The notes beneath the pieces are model-generated. The model saw only the letters and a program-made list of their open reading frames with translations, did not search any database and was not told where the DNA came from. DNA of 22,453 nucleotides, taken from assembly GCA_003242205.1 (NCBI GenBank), contig QGUR01000025.1, positions 1-22,453 on the forward strand, written 5' to 3'. A program made the translations under genes and the position numbers. This DNA comes from Chloroflexota bacterium (lineage in GTDB: Bacteria; Chloroflexota; Anaerolineae; Aggregatilineales; Phototrophicaceae). Below, piece after piece: positions 15,416 through 22,453 of the stretch (position 1 is the first letter of the stretch; every line of letters starts with the position of its first letter).

Positions 15416-16378
15416 CTAGCGTTCTGGCGCGGATAACAGTTGCTCCAGATAGTCCATCGAAACCCGGCGGTTGGCCTGAACCGCGCGGCGTTTTGCCAGC
15501 ATGCGCGGCAACCCGACGATACCGGCGATCATGCCTTTGAGCCGCGCGCGCGCTGCCTGACCACGCCACGCGCGCAGCGCTTCCAGTGCCAGCCGGGCCT
15601 GAGCCAGTAGCACCCGCCGACCGTACTTGCGCCACAGGTCGCCGGGATAGTTCTTCGCCAGAATATAAATCAGGTTGCGCCCGTCGTAATAACTGGCGGT
15701 TACGCCGCCACCGGTTGCCGAAAGATGATGGTACACGATCGCTCTGGGCGTGTAAAGACAGCGCCACCCGGCCAGTTGCGCGCGCCAGCCGAGATCGACA
15801 TCCTCGCCCGAAAAGAAAAAGTCGTCATCCAGCAGGCCGATGTCGTCCAGCATCGCCCGGCGGTAAACGGCGGAGCCGCCACAGGCGCTGAAAACATACT
15901 CCTCGCGGTCATACTGGCCTTCGTCTTTCTGCCAGACACCGCGGTTGCCCGCCCTGCCATCGAGGGTGAAATAATCGCCTGCCGTGTGGAACGTGTCGCG
16001 GCGGTCGAACAGCAGCATCTTGCTGGCGACGCTTCCGGCATCGGGATAGCGCTCGAAGGTGTCAGCAACCGCCGCCACCCAGTCGGGGGCGACTTCGGTG
16101 TCGTTGTTGAGCAGCGCAATGTAGTCGCCGGTCGCTGCCCGAATCCCGGCGTTGCACGCGCCTGTGAAACCACGATTTGCGGGCAGCTCGACCAGCTTCA
16201 CCCATGGATAATCCGTTTTCAACAGCGCCTGCGAGCCATCGGTCGAGGCGTTGTCGACGACAATCACTTCCACTCGCGGATAGGTCTGGGCTTTGAGCGC
16301 GTCCAGACAGGTGGGCAGGAAGTGCTTGCCGTTCCAGTTGGGGATGATGACGGAAAATAGCGGCTGCGTGTCGCTCAC
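15416..16378 (-). CDS. GT2 glycosyltransferase, rhamnosyltransferase-like
   Basis: 320 residues. The GTG start at 16378 overlaps the kinase stop (GTGA). GT-A fold motifs: FSVIIPNWNGK, VVDNASTDGS (Asp42), NRGFTGACNAGI, ALLNNDTEV (91-96, the DXD-like site), and the distal FSGEDVDLGWR acceptor/base segment. The C-terminal part contains SYYDGRNLIYILAKN and a basic helical tail. Such enzymes often transfer rhamnose or other sugars in surface polysaccharides, and the nearby rmlD and rmlB make dTDP-rhamnose a plausible donor. That specificity is an inference. Confidence 0.9.
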   Translation of the reverse strand: MSDTQPLFSVIIPNWNGKHFLPTCLDALKAQTYPRVEVIVVDNASTDGSQALLKTDYPWVKLVELPANRGFTGACNAGIRAATGDYIALLNNDTEVAPDWVAAVADTFERYPDAGSVASKMLLFDRRDTFHTAGDYFTLDGRAGNRGVWQKDEGQYDREEYVFSACGGSAVYRRAMLDDIGLLDDDFFFSGEDVDLGWRAQLAGWRCLYTPRAIVYHHLSATGGGVTASYYDGRNLIYILAKNYPGDLWRKYGRRVLLAQARLALEALRAWRGQAARARLKGMIAGIVGLPRMLAKRRAVQANRRVSMDYLEQLLSAPER

Positions 16379-16881
16379 GTCACGTCCTTCAGTTGCCCAT
16401 TGAGCAGCAGCGCCAGCTTGACGGAAAGTCCCTCGCGGTCCCCGTTGTTTGGCAGAACCCGGTGCGGGATTTGCGGCGGCTCGAAGACGGCGGCAATCCG
16501 GCGCGCGTCCTCAAGGTCGATCAGATAATCGGAGCGCTGCGCGAAACGCTGCTCGATCAGGTCGGGGCGGCTGGTTACCAGAATGAACTGCGCCTGTGGG
16601 AAAGCGCGCAGCACCATCTGGCGGTGTTGCTCTTTCATGAACGCCTGTGCAATGGCGACATGCTCGTGATATTCGGTCAAGCGCCGCGTGACCCGGATCA
16701 CGCGCTCGAAAAACCGCTGGCGCATGTCGTCGGTCACGGGCAGCTTGCTGGCAAGCGCGTGGCGCATGTCTTCGGGCAGCTCGTGGTCGGCGTCGTGAAA
16801 ATGAACGCCGTAGTCGTCGCGTAAAATGTGTCCGGCAAAGCTTTTGCCCGCGCCGGGAACGCCGAAAAGGATGAGCAGCAT
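16375..16881 (-). CDS. P-loop small-molecule kinase, gluconokinase-like
   Basis: 168 residues from ATG 16881. The longer open frame to 17526 is the shadow of rmlD. The N-terminus is MLLILFGVPGAGKS, with a Walker A at residues 7-14. FHDADHELPEDMRHAL and LPVTDDMRQRFFERV follow, resembling the gluconate-binding and lid region of GntK-type kinases (HPxxNxxKMxxGxPLxDxDR). Later segments LVTSRPDLIEQRFAQRSDY and LLPNNGDRE-like strands fit a nucleotide-kinase fold. It lies 16 nt after rmlD and overlaps the next glycosyltransferase. The substrate is unknown; a sugar is likely from fold and context. Confidence 0.75.
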   Translation of the reverse strand: MLLILFGVPGAGKSFAGHILRDDYGVHFHDADHELPEDMRHALASKLPVTDDMRQRFFERVIRVTRRLTEYHEHVAIAQAFMKEQHRQMVLRAFPQAQFILVTSRPDLIEQRFAQRSDYLIDLEDARRIAAVFEPPQIPHRVLPNNGDREGLSVKLALLLNGQLKDVT

Positions 16882-16897
16882 CGTCGGGTAACTGCCT

Positions 16898-17758
16898 TTA
16901 GCGAGACTGCTCAGTCGGTTGTTCGCGGGCGAGAAAGGTATCAACCGCTTCCTGCCACGGGCGCAAACGGATGCCGACGAGCGCCCCGGCCATATTCGCC
17001 AGCGCGCTGTAGGGCGGCGGCGTTGAGGGGCGCGACCATTGATGGCTGCTGATTTTCTGTACCGGCGTATCGCCCAGTCCGGCGCGTTCGAGCGCGTAAC
17101 GCGCCAGTTCGTAGCGCGAGCAGGCGCCTTCATTGACCAGATGGTAGATACCGTAGCGTTCGGTTTCGACCAGCGCGGCAATCGCCTCCGCGAGATCGTT
17201 GGTGTAGGTCGGGTTCGCGACTTCGTTAGCAACCACGCGCAGTTGCCTGCCTTCGCGCGCCGCATTGAGCACGCTGTGCAAAAAGTTTGCGCCGCCATGC
17301 GCGAACAGCCACGCCGTGCGTACGATGTAATGGCGCGGGTTGAGCGTGATGGTGGCCTGTTCGCCCACCCACTTGCTATAGCCATAGGCGTTTGGCGGGT
17401 TAGGCCGGTCGTATTCAAGATAGGGCCGGCTGGCGCGGCCATCGAAGACTTCGTTCGTGCTGATATAGGCCACCGCCGCGCCAACCGCCGCGGCGGCCAG
17501 CGCCACATGCTGTGCGCCGAAGCCATTCACCAGCACGGCGCGCTGCGGGTCGCGGGCGCAACCGTCGACGTCGGTCCAGGCGGCGGGATGAATGACGAGT
17601 TCGGGCTGCGCTTCCGCGATTGCGTCGCGCGTCGCTGCGAAGTCCGTGACGTCTATCCGGTCGACATCCGTTGCGATCACCTCATGCCGGCGCGCGGTCA
17701 GGGCTGCCTGCAGGGCGCTGCCCAGCTTGCCGGACGCGCCAGTTAAAAAGATACGCAT
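16898..17758 (-). CDS. rmlD: dTDP-4-dehydrorhamnose reductase-like SDR enzyme
   Basis: 286 residues, ATG at 17758 with AAGGA about 6 nt upstream. Rossmann motif GASGKLG (7-13), the SDR pair Tyr125-xxx-Lys129 (YGYSK), and AAWTDVDGCARD plus NPTYTNDLAEAI, all typical of RmlD. The usual STDYVFDG loop is STNEVFDG (100-107), a variant seen in RmlD-like sugar-nucleotide-binding proteins; Thr101 is kept. RmlD reduces dTDP-4-keto-L-rhamnose to dTDP-L-rhamnose. The rmlB gene lies about 4.4 kb upstream at the right edge. It leads the transcription unit with the kinase, glycosyltransferases and rnhB. Confidence 0.8.
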   Translation of the reverse strand: MRIFLTGASGKLGSALQAALTARRHEVIATDVDRIDVTDFAATRDAIAEAQPELVIHPAAWTDVDGCARDPQRAVLVNGFGAQHVALAAAAVGAAVAYISTNEVFDGRASRPYLEYDRPNPPNAYGYSKWVGEQATITLNPRHYIVRTAWLFAHGGANFLHSVLNAAREGRQLRVVANEVANPTYTNDLAEAIAALVETERYGIYHLVNEGACSRYELARYALERAGLGDTPVQKISSHQWSRPSTPPPYSALANMAGALVGIRLRPWQEAVDTFLAREQPTEQSR

Positions 17759-17911
17759 CTGATTTCCTTCACTTCATGGGCGTGCGCGGCCTTAGACCAG
17801 CCATAAACGGCGCGCACCGCAACAGGGAAACCGCTCTTGTGCGTTTGACCTGCGGCTGTTTCTGCCGTCAGTTTGCCACGAACGCCAAGTTTACGACAGG
17901 AAGGCCGAATT

Positions 17912-17943
17912 AAAAGCGTCTAAAGGCCGGTTTTCGGGCGCTT
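17912..17943 (-). terminator. Possible terminator of the 17961-18338 gene
   Basis: On the minus strand AAGCG and CGCTTTT bracket a 20-nt loop that can itself fold a small CCG/CGG stem. It lies about 18 nt past the stop. The stem is only 5 bp, so this is tentative. The remaining gap to rmlD (17759-17911) shows no clear promoter. Confidence 0.35.
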
Positions 17944-17960
17944 GGGTGAGGAAGTATCGT

Positions 17961-18338
17961 CTACTCACTGGTACTCGCTTCCTGCCAGTAGGCAAAGACG
18001 CTTTCGAGGTCGTCGCGCCATGCGGCTTCGAGATCCGACATGTCGGCCCCTTGCAGCGCCGACGCTCGAAAGTAGCCGCCTCCCGGCATGCCGGTCGCCT
18101 TGGAGACGACGACGGCGGGCAGCACGCCGCGCCCGGCGGCGATTTCTTCGCGGCCAATCTCGGTCAGCAGCCGGGTCATGAGGAACGAGTGGGGATGCAC
18201 GTAGGCGGTTTCAAGCTGCGCGGCCAGTTCGCTATAGGTGATCGTCTTTCCCGCCCGCGCTGCCGCGATCATGGCGGCGCGCATTTCTTCCTTCACCTTT
18301 GGCCATTCTTCGGCGGATAGTTTGTAGACGGCTTTCAT
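17961..18338 (-). CDS. Small conserved-looking unknown protein
   Basis: 125 residues, ATG at 18338 with only a weak ribosome site (GAAGAA). There is no signal peptide or membrane segment, so it is cytoplasmic. An N-terminal helix has EEWPKVKEEMRAAMIAAARA, then GKTITYSELAAQL, SFLMTRLLTEIGREE, AAGRGVLPAVVVSK and TGMPGGGYF. The TYSELA helix and following pattern recall the winged-helix part of MGMT/ATL proteins. I have also seen unannotated bacterial proteins with the same GRGxLxAVVV...PGGGF pattern. Function unknown. It lies 77 nt behind the LysM lipoprotein on the same strand and may be on one transcript with it. Confidence 0.75.
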   Translation of the reverse strand: MKAVYKLSAEEWPKVKEEMRAAMIAAARAGKTITYSELAAQLETAYVHPHSFLMTRLLTEIGREEIAAGRGVLPAVVVSKATGMPGGGYFRASALQGADMSDLEAAWRDDLESVFAYWQEASTSE

Positions 18339-18415
18339 GAGGTTTCTTCAGGTTTTTCAGTCTGAACAGCGATTTATCCAGCCAGTCGTCGCTCAGGGGC
18401 TGTTCGCGGCCCCGC

Positions 18416-18793
18416 TTACGGCGCAATCACAGGCTCCCGCGGCAGGAAGATCACCGCGCCAACTTCGATCTGGTCCGGGTTTTCGAGACAATTGCCCTGC
18501 ACCAGTTCGTCAACGGTGCTGTCAGTCTGCATCGCCAGCAGGCCAAGCGAGTCGCCCGGTTCGACGGTGTAGCTGATCCAGTTCGGCGGCGTGGCCGGGC
18601 AGTTAGGATTGACCGCGGGTACGGCGGTAGCGGCGAACGGGTCGCTCCCTGCCGGGTCGGTCGGCAGCACCAGCGGCGGGGGGAGAGTCGGCTGCGGGAT
18701 GGGCGTCGGCGTGATGGGATCGAGGTTGCACGCAGCGCAGACAGCCAGCACCAGCAAAAACAACAATCGGTTCATCGGGCGTACCGGGCGCAT
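18416..18793 (-). CDS. LysM-domain lipoprotein
   Basis: 125 residues from ATG 18793, chosen because GGAGG lies about 9 nt upstream; ATGs at 18802 and 18775 are in frame too. The signal peptide ends VCAAC, giving a lipidated Cys at about residue 22. A Pro/Thr linker (PTPIPQPTLPPP) is followed by a LysM domain (about 70-120: ISYTVEPGDSLGLLAMQTDS, then ENPDQIEVGAVIFLP). LysM binds N-acetylglucosamine polymers such as peptidoglycan. It follows the membrane-anchored gene by 53 nt and is probably cotranscribed with it. There is no catalytic domain. Confidence 0.85.
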   Translation of the reverse strand: MRPVRPMNRLLFLLVLAVCAACNLDPITPTPIPQPTLPPPLVLPTDPAGSDPFAATAVPAVNPNCPATPPNWISYTVEPGDSLGLLAMQTDSTVDELVQGNCLENPDQIEVGAVIFLPREPVIAP

Positions 18794-18846
18794 CCTGTGC
18801 ATCCTCCATCCCTCCCGCCTTTTCCCGGCCTTAGCCTGCGGACGGG

Positions 18847-19614
18847 CTACTGCATGATCAGCGTGAGCGTCGTTTCGTCGATCTGCGCTTCCCGAAGCGC
18901 CAGCTCGCCGCCGCCCGCATTGATGGTGATCTGATTGAGCACGTCGTTGCCGATACGTTCAAATTCCTGAACCGTCCCGGCGAGTTCCGGAGGCGGATCG
19001 GTGTAAAGCGTGCCGTTCAGATCGATACCGGCAAACTGAAGCTGCCGCCGCGTGGAGTCGAGCCGTAAGACGACGCCGGCCGTCTGCTGAATGGTGACGC
19101 CATACTGCGTGGGTAAGCTGACGTCGGCGAACACGATCGCGCCGCCCGGTTTCAGGTCCAGACGAATATTCTGGAAACGCGGGTCGCCGCCGCGGCAGAC
19201 CTCGTTTTGCTGGCGACAAATTTCCATCAGCCCATCCTCGGTGAAGGTCACCACAGCGGTCTGCTGGCCGATCGGATCGCTGCCGACAATGACCTCGTAG
19301 TATGACGTGTCGGTGGTGATGGTCTGAGAACCGCCGTAGCTGCCGAGATTGACGGTGACCTGCTGCGGCTGGCTGGCGTTCTGTAACTCTACCGTTGGCC
19401 GGGGCGGTTCCGGCTGAAAGATTTCTTCGGTTTTCCCCTGCGCCGACATGCCGATGGCGCTTGCCGCGATTTCAGGCAGGCGGGGCGCGAGCAGGACGAC
19501 CGCCAGCACTATAATGACTGCGAACAGGCCGAGCGCGGTCGCGCAACCACAGCCCAGCCATGCCAGACTGGAATTGCGGCGCGGTCGAACCTCGGGGCGT
19601 CGTTGAACATACAT
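18847..19614 (-). CDS. Unknown single-pass membrane-anchored protein
   Basis: 255 residues from ATG 19614, which has AAGGA about 8 nt upstream; the upstream in-frame extension to 19650 overlaps the promoter and was dropped. A basic N-terminus (RRPEVRPRR) precedes one transmembrane helix (about 17-44, WLGCGCATALGLFAVIIVL). The rest is predicted outside, with two beta-rich sections (VTVNLGSYGGSQTITTDTSY and LDLKPGGAIVFADVSLP). I do not recognise the family. Confidence 0.75.
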   Translation of the reverse strand: MYVQRRPEVRPRRNSSLAWLGCGCATALGLFAVIIVLAVVLLAPRLPEIAASAIGMSAQGKTEEIFQPEPPRPTVELQNASQPQQVTVNLGSYGGSQTITTDTSYYEVIVGSDPIGQQTAVVTFTEDGLMEICRQQNEVCRGGDPRFQNIRLDLKPGGAIVFADVSLPTQYGVTIQQTAGVVLRLDSTRRQLQFAGIDLNGTLYTDPPPELAGTVQEFERIGNDVLNQITINAGGGELALREAQIDETTLTLIMQ

Positions 19615-19648
19615 AACAAGTGTCCTTAAGGCCGTCACAAGACACGTC

Positions 19649-19676
19649 ATTTTACCTACGAGCGGAGAGATTGCAA
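19649..19676 (-). promoter_or_regulatory. Sigma70-type promoter for the 19614 gene
   Basis: The minus strand carries TTGCAA (19676-19671), a 16-nt spacer and TAAAAT (19654-19649), about 35 nt from the start. TTGCAA is palindromic, but the plus-strand reading has only a 13-nt gap to TATACT (19690-19695), too short for a normal promoter. Confidence 0.45.
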
Positions 19677-19721
19677 TGTGCGGCTGCGCTATACTCGCGG
19701 AAGCGAATTGAGGAGCCTGAG

Positions 19722-21185
19722 ATGCGTAAATTGCTAATCATTCTGGTTATCGGCTGCATAACGGCGGGTGCGGCGCTGGCGCAGACGGCCCGGCCCGGCG
19801 ATGCGGGCCTTGGCGACCCGTATTTTCCGCTGTTGGGCAATGGCGGTTATGACGTCCAGCACTATACCATCGACCTCACGGCTGATGTTGAGGACAACAC
19901 CGTGCTGGCGACCGTGACCATTGACGCTGTCGCGACGCAGGCGCTGAGCGCCTTTAATCTCGATTTTCTGGGGTTTTTCGTCGCCGATGTAACGGTAAAC
20001 GGCAAGCGGGTGGTTTACGAGCGCGACGGCCGGGAAATGACGTTATTCCTGAAAGAACCGCTGGACGAAGGGGAAGCATTCACCACGACAGTGACCTATT
20101 TCGGCGTGCCGGGCGAAGGCGTTGCCGATCCCTATGACGTCTTTGGTCTGGGGTGGGCCAACTATGGCGATGGCGTGTTTGTCGCCAGCGAACCGGCGGG
20201 CGCTGCGCGCTGGTTTCCCGCCAACGATCATCCGCTCGATAAGGCGACCTTCACGTTTCGGATCACCGTCCCGGAGGAATACGTTGTCGCCGCCAACGGT
20301 CTGCTGCGGGAGACGCGCGCCGCGCGCGGCGGCATGATGACCTATGTCTGGGAAACCGAGTACCCGATGGCGACTTATCTGGCGACGGTGAACATCGGCG
20401 ATTTCGTCCGTCAGGAGGACGAGGGGCCGGATGGCCTGCCGATCCGCAACTATTTCCCGGCGCAACTGGCGCAGCGCGGCACGCGGGTTTTCGAGAATCA
20501 GCCGCGCATGCTGGCGCTTTTCAGCGACCTCTTTGGTCCGTACCCGTTCGAGGCTTATGGCGCGGTGGTGGTTGACACGCCTTTGGGCTTCGCGCTGGAA
20601 ACGCAGACGCTGTCGCTGTTTGGGCGCGAAGTGCTGTCCGTGTTTTCGTTCGGGCGCGACCCACAGAGTGTGATCGCGCATGAACTGGCGCACCAGTGGT
20701 TCGGTAACAGCGTTTCGCCGGCAAGCTGGCAAGACATCTGGCTGAACGAAGGCTTTGCCACTTACGCGCAAGCGTTGTGGATCGAACATGAGCGCGGCGC
20801 GGAGGCGCTTGCGGATTATATGCGGGGTCTGTACGCCTATATCTCCTCGCCAGCGCTGCAAGACCCGCGCATCGCTGCGCCCGGCAGCCCGCCGCCCGAA
20901 GCGTTGTTCAATCCGAGCGTGTACCAGCGCGGTGGCTGGACGCTGCACGCGCTGCGCCTGCGCGTGGGCGACGAGGCGTTCTTTGAAATCCTGCCAACCT
21001 ACTATCAACGCTTCGCCTATGGCAATGCCACAACCGAGGACTTCATCGCCGTCGCGGAAGAGGTGAGCGGCGAAGATCTGGATGAGTTTTTCAGAGCGTG
21101 GCTGTATGAAACGGAAGTGCCACCCGTGCCGGAGATGGGGCTTCCGCCGGTGATCGAAGACGAGGAACTGGAACAGGCCGGCTAG
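19722..21185 (+). CDS. Secreted M1-family zinc aminopeptidase
   Basis: 487 residues from ATG 19722 with GAGGAG about 6 nt upstream; an upstream in-frame ATG at 19620 is not supported. The signal peptide is about 1-20 (LLIILVIGCITAGAALA). An N-terminal beta domain has DVQHYTIDL, NLDFLGFFVADVTVNGK and WFPANDHPLDKATF, typical of M1 enzymes. The zinc site is H320-E321-L-A-H324 with a third ligand E343 in NEGFA, spaced H-x18-E as expected. Tyr401 in VYQRGG is the likely transition-state residue. The GxMEN exopeptidase motif is GFALE (289-293), a variant that keeps the final Glu. The large C-terminal helical domain of many M1 enzymes is absent. It likely releases amino acids from peptides outside the cell. 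Confidence 0.9.
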   Translation: MRKLLIILVIGCITAGAALAQTARPGDAGLGDPYFPLLGNGGYDVQHYTIDLTADVEDNTVLATVTIDAVATQALSAFNLDFLGFFVADVTVNGKRVVYERDGREMTLFLKEPLDEGEAFTTTVTYFGVPGEGVADPYDVFGLGWANYGDGVFVASEPAGAARWFPANDHPLDKATFTFRITVPEEYVVAANGLLRETRAARGGMMTYVWETEYPMATYLATVNIGDFVRQEDEGPDGLPIRNYFPAQLAQRGTRVFENQPRMLALFSDLFGPYPFEAYGAVVVDTPLGFALETQTLSLFGREVLSVFSFGRDPQSVIAHELAHQWFGNSVSPASWQDIWLNEGFATYAQALWIEHERGAEALADYMRGLYAYISSPALQDPRIAAPGSPPPEALFNPSVYQRGGWTLHALRLRVGDEAFFEILPTYYQRFAYGNATTEDFIAVAEEVSGEDLDEFFRAWLYETEVPPVPEMGLPPVIEDEELEQAG

Positions 21186-21193
21186 GTCGAATG

Positions 21194-21219
21194 CGCCGTC
21201 CGACCGTTGGTGACGGGCG
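21194..21219. terminator. GC-rich hairpin between convergent genes, possible bidirectional terminator
   Basis: CGCCGTC (21194-21200) pairs with GACGGGCG (21212-21219) through 7 base pairs and one bulged G. The 11-nt loop lies between. It sits just after the peptidase stop. No T run follows on either strand, so termination is only suggested. Confidence 0.3.
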
Positions 21220-21245
21220 GCAGATGTCGCGCAGGTGGCTGCGGG

Positions 21246-22112
21246 CTAGCGAATCGGCTCCAGCAATTCCTGTACCCAGCGCGTTACTTCGCTATCACCT
21301 TCGGACGGATAGGGGTAAGTGAACTGCACGGCGGTTTCGGTCGCCAGCCAGCGGAAAAGATCCATCGACGCCAATAGCGCGCGCTTGATATCGGGGGCGT
21401 TATAGTGGGCGAAGGCGTCACCCAGCTCGGCCAGCGCCCGGCTGTCTCCCCATTCTTCGACGAACCGGCCGCTGAACCACGTGTCATAGCTGTGGCTGCT
21501 GACGGCACGCGCGTGCCACTCCATCATTTTCAGCAGCAGCCTCTTCATGTAGCCATCACATGAGGTGATCGCGGCCCACAGCTCGCCGCGACGCAGTTTC
21601 TTGGCGGTCCAGGCGGCGTGAAACCAGAAGTCGTTAACGACGTTGAGAAACTCGGCCTGCGTTGGCGGCATGTAGGTCGTGCGCGGGCGAAGCGGCAGCG
21701 TGATCCGGCTCATCAGCCGGTCCTTGTCGATCAGGACACGGATGCCGCGCCGGATGATATCGACGACTTCGGCAGTCTGAATCAGGCGTGAAAGCTGCGT
21801 GTCGGTGACCAGTACGACGTCGAAGTCGTGGCCGCCTTCAAAGAGGACACGTCGCTCAAGGACCCCGGCCAGCGTGGATTCAACATGAGTTGTCCAGACC
21901 GGGGCGATTTCCTCAAGCCAGTCGCCGTTGTTGAGATATGGCTGGACATCCCTGACCGTGAGGACCAGATCTATGTCCGACCACGGATCGGCAGGATGGT
22001 CGGCGCGCGCGCGCGAACCGATGAGCAGCGCGGCGCGAACGTCCGGCTTGTCCTCCGCCCATGCGACAAAGCGATTGAGCAGTTGCGCATCTTGGGCGCT
22101 TGACTGCGACAC
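21246..22112 (-). CDS. Aminoglycoside 6-adenylyltransferase-like nucleotidyltransferase
   Basis: 288 residues from GTG 22112, preceded by GGGAGGA 4 nt away. A TTG at 22145 was rejected because it overlaps the likely -10 box. The nucleotidyltransferase signature is present: GSRA (32-35) and SDIDL with Asp46 and Asp48, and a downstream FDVVLVT (metal/triphosphate site). The C-terminal helical half contains FWFHAAWTAKKLRRGELW and CDGYMKRLLLKMMEWH, as in ANT(6)/AadK-type enzymes (PF04439), which adenylylate streptomycin. Length is normal for the family. Environmental members often have unknown substrates, so drug resistance is not established. Confidence 0.82.
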   Translation of the reverse strand: MSQSSAQDAQLLNRFVAWAEDKPDVRAALLIGSRARADHPADPWSDIDLVLTVRDVQPYLNNGDWLEEIAPVWTTHVESTLAGVLERRVLFEGGHDFDVVLVTDTQLSRLIQTAEVVDIIRRGIRVLIDKDRLMSRITLPLRPRTTYMPPTQAEFLNVVNDFWFHAAWTAKKLRRGELWAAITSCDGYMKRLLLKMMEWHARAVSSHSYDTWFSGRFVEEWGDSRALAELGDAFAHYNAPDIKRALLASMDLFRWLATETAVQFTYPYPSEGDSEVTRWVQELLEPIR

Positions 22113-22144
22113 AGTTCCTCCCGCGAGCAGTGCGAACAGGCGCA

Positions 22145-22153
22145 ACTATACCA
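22145..22153 (-). promoter_or_regulatory. Extended -10 promoter of the adenylyltransferase-like gene
   Basis: The minus strand reads TGG then TATAGT (22150-22145), an extended -10 pattern. It lies about 32 nt upstream of the GTG start. There is no good -35 box. It overlaps the alternative TTG codon, which argues for the GTG start. Confidence 0.4.
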
Positions 22154-22172
22154 CAGCCCGACGATTGCGCTT

Positions 22173-22453
22173 TCATCCGGCCTCGTTGTGTTCAGAGCCG
22201 GCAGCCTGCAGCCGGGCGGCGTACTGCGCTCGATAGTATTCCAGATATTCGCCGGTCTTGAGCTTGCGCCACCACCATTCGTTTTCCTGATACCAGCGCA
22301 CGGTCGCCTCCAGCGCCTGATCGAAGGTGTACTGGCGCTCCCAGCCGAGGGCGCGCAGCTTGTCACAGTTCATGGCATAACGGCGGTCGTGGCCTTCGCG
22401 ATCCGGCACGTGCCGGATGAGCGACTCGGGCTTGCCCAGCAGGCCCAGAAAGA
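22173..22453 (-). CDS. rmlB: dTDP-glucose 4,6-dehydratase, C-terminal part (5' partial)
   Basis: The last 93 codons are visible; the gene runs off the right edge. The sequence LLGKPESLIRHVPDREGHDRRY, AMNCDKLRALGWERQYTFD-type stretch and the end EATVRWYQENEWWWRKLK are hallmark RmlB C-terminal features. RmlB converts dTDP-glucose to dTDP-4-keto-6-deoxyglucose, the second step to dTDP-L-rhamnose. The RmlD-like enzyme in this window completes the same pathway. The catalytic domain is outside the window. Confidence 0.92.
   Translation of the reverse strand, partial: FLGLLGKPESLIRHVPDREGHDRRYAMNCDKLRALGWERQYTFDQALEATVRWYQENEWWWRKLKTGEYLEYYRAQYAARLQAAGSEHNEAG

Noticed and set aside
16882..17526. 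N-terminal extension of the P-loop kinase
   Set aside because: Overlaps rmlD in another frame; the kinase fold begins at the ATG at 16881.
18396..18413. GGGGC/GCCCC hairpin just after the LysM gene
   Set aside because: No T run follows; read-through to the next gene is just as likely.
18232..18426. Small 64-residue minus-strand open frame
   Set aside because: Overlaps two real genes in another frame, is very basic and has no ribosome site or motif.
19671..19695. Plus-strand promoter TTGCAA...TATACT for the M1 peptidase
   Set aside because: The 13-nt spacer is too short for a sigma70 promoter.
20043..21008. 321-residue minus-strand open frame
   Set aside because: Antisense to the M1 peptidase, whose zinc motifs are clear; no domain in the shadow frame.
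1..22453. CRISPR arrays, tRNA or rRNA genes, insertion sequences, phage genes
   Set aside because: No spaced direct repeats, cloverleaf-like gene, transposase or phage motif was seen in any gap or frame.

Overview
The window is a GC-rich bacterial chromosomal segment with tightly packed genes, mostly on the minus strand. I see no tRNA, rRNA, insertion sequence, phage gene or CRISPR array. Proline/threonine-rich linkers (PTPEPTPPP-type) in several exported proteins, together with the overall gene style, suggest Chloroflexota (Anaerolineae-like). That placement is an inference from protein style, not proof.

Region 1 (1-8008, minus) is a complete Bat (Bacteroides aerotolerance-type) operon. Its order of transcription is MoxR AAA+ ATPase, DUF58 protein, DUF4381-like membrane protein, BatA (VWA), BatB (VWA), BatC-like TPR lipoprotein, BatD and BatE-like TPR protein. 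BatE runs off the left edge and carries an apparent frameshift in a C run. Genes are separated by 2-11 nt or overlap by 4 nt. The likely assembly is a membrane complex with two VWA/MIDAS proteins, an Ig-like exported protein, and a cytoplasmic MoxR/DUF58 pair.

Region 2 (8194-10052) holds an unknown two-helix membrane protein on the minus strand behind a good promoter. Two plus-strand genes follow, a 73-residue membrane protein with a terminator and a KynB-like cyclase-family hydrolase.

Region 3 (10096-17758, minus) is a cell-surface polysaccharide cluster: RmlD-like reductase, P-loop kinase, GT2 glycosyltransferase, dolichyl-phosphate-glucosyltransferase-like GT2, RNase HII and GT4 glycosyltransferase. 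These are followed, from a separate promoter, by a Wzz-like chain-length protein and a secreted beta-propeller/PPC protein. RNase HII overlaps the glycosyltransferase genes on both sides.

Region 4 (17961-22453) contains a small conserved unknown, a LysM lipoprotein and a membrane-anchored unknown (all minus). A secreted M1 metallopeptidase (plus), an aminoglycoside 6-adenylyltransferase-like gene (minus) and the 3' end of rmlB (minus, cut by the right edge) complete it. rmlB and rmlD bracket the region and point to dTDP-L-rhamnose synthesis.

No wholly new system is evident. The most worthwhile leads are the small unknown at 17961-18338, the secreted propeller/PPC partner of Wzz, the P-loop kinase inside the sugar operon, the Bat-adjacent unknown membrane protein, and a GT4 enzyme with an altered EX7E motif. 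No stretch longer than 300 bases lacks a gene. The longest gaps (8848-9093, 17759-17960, 8009-8193) hold promoters or a possible terminator.
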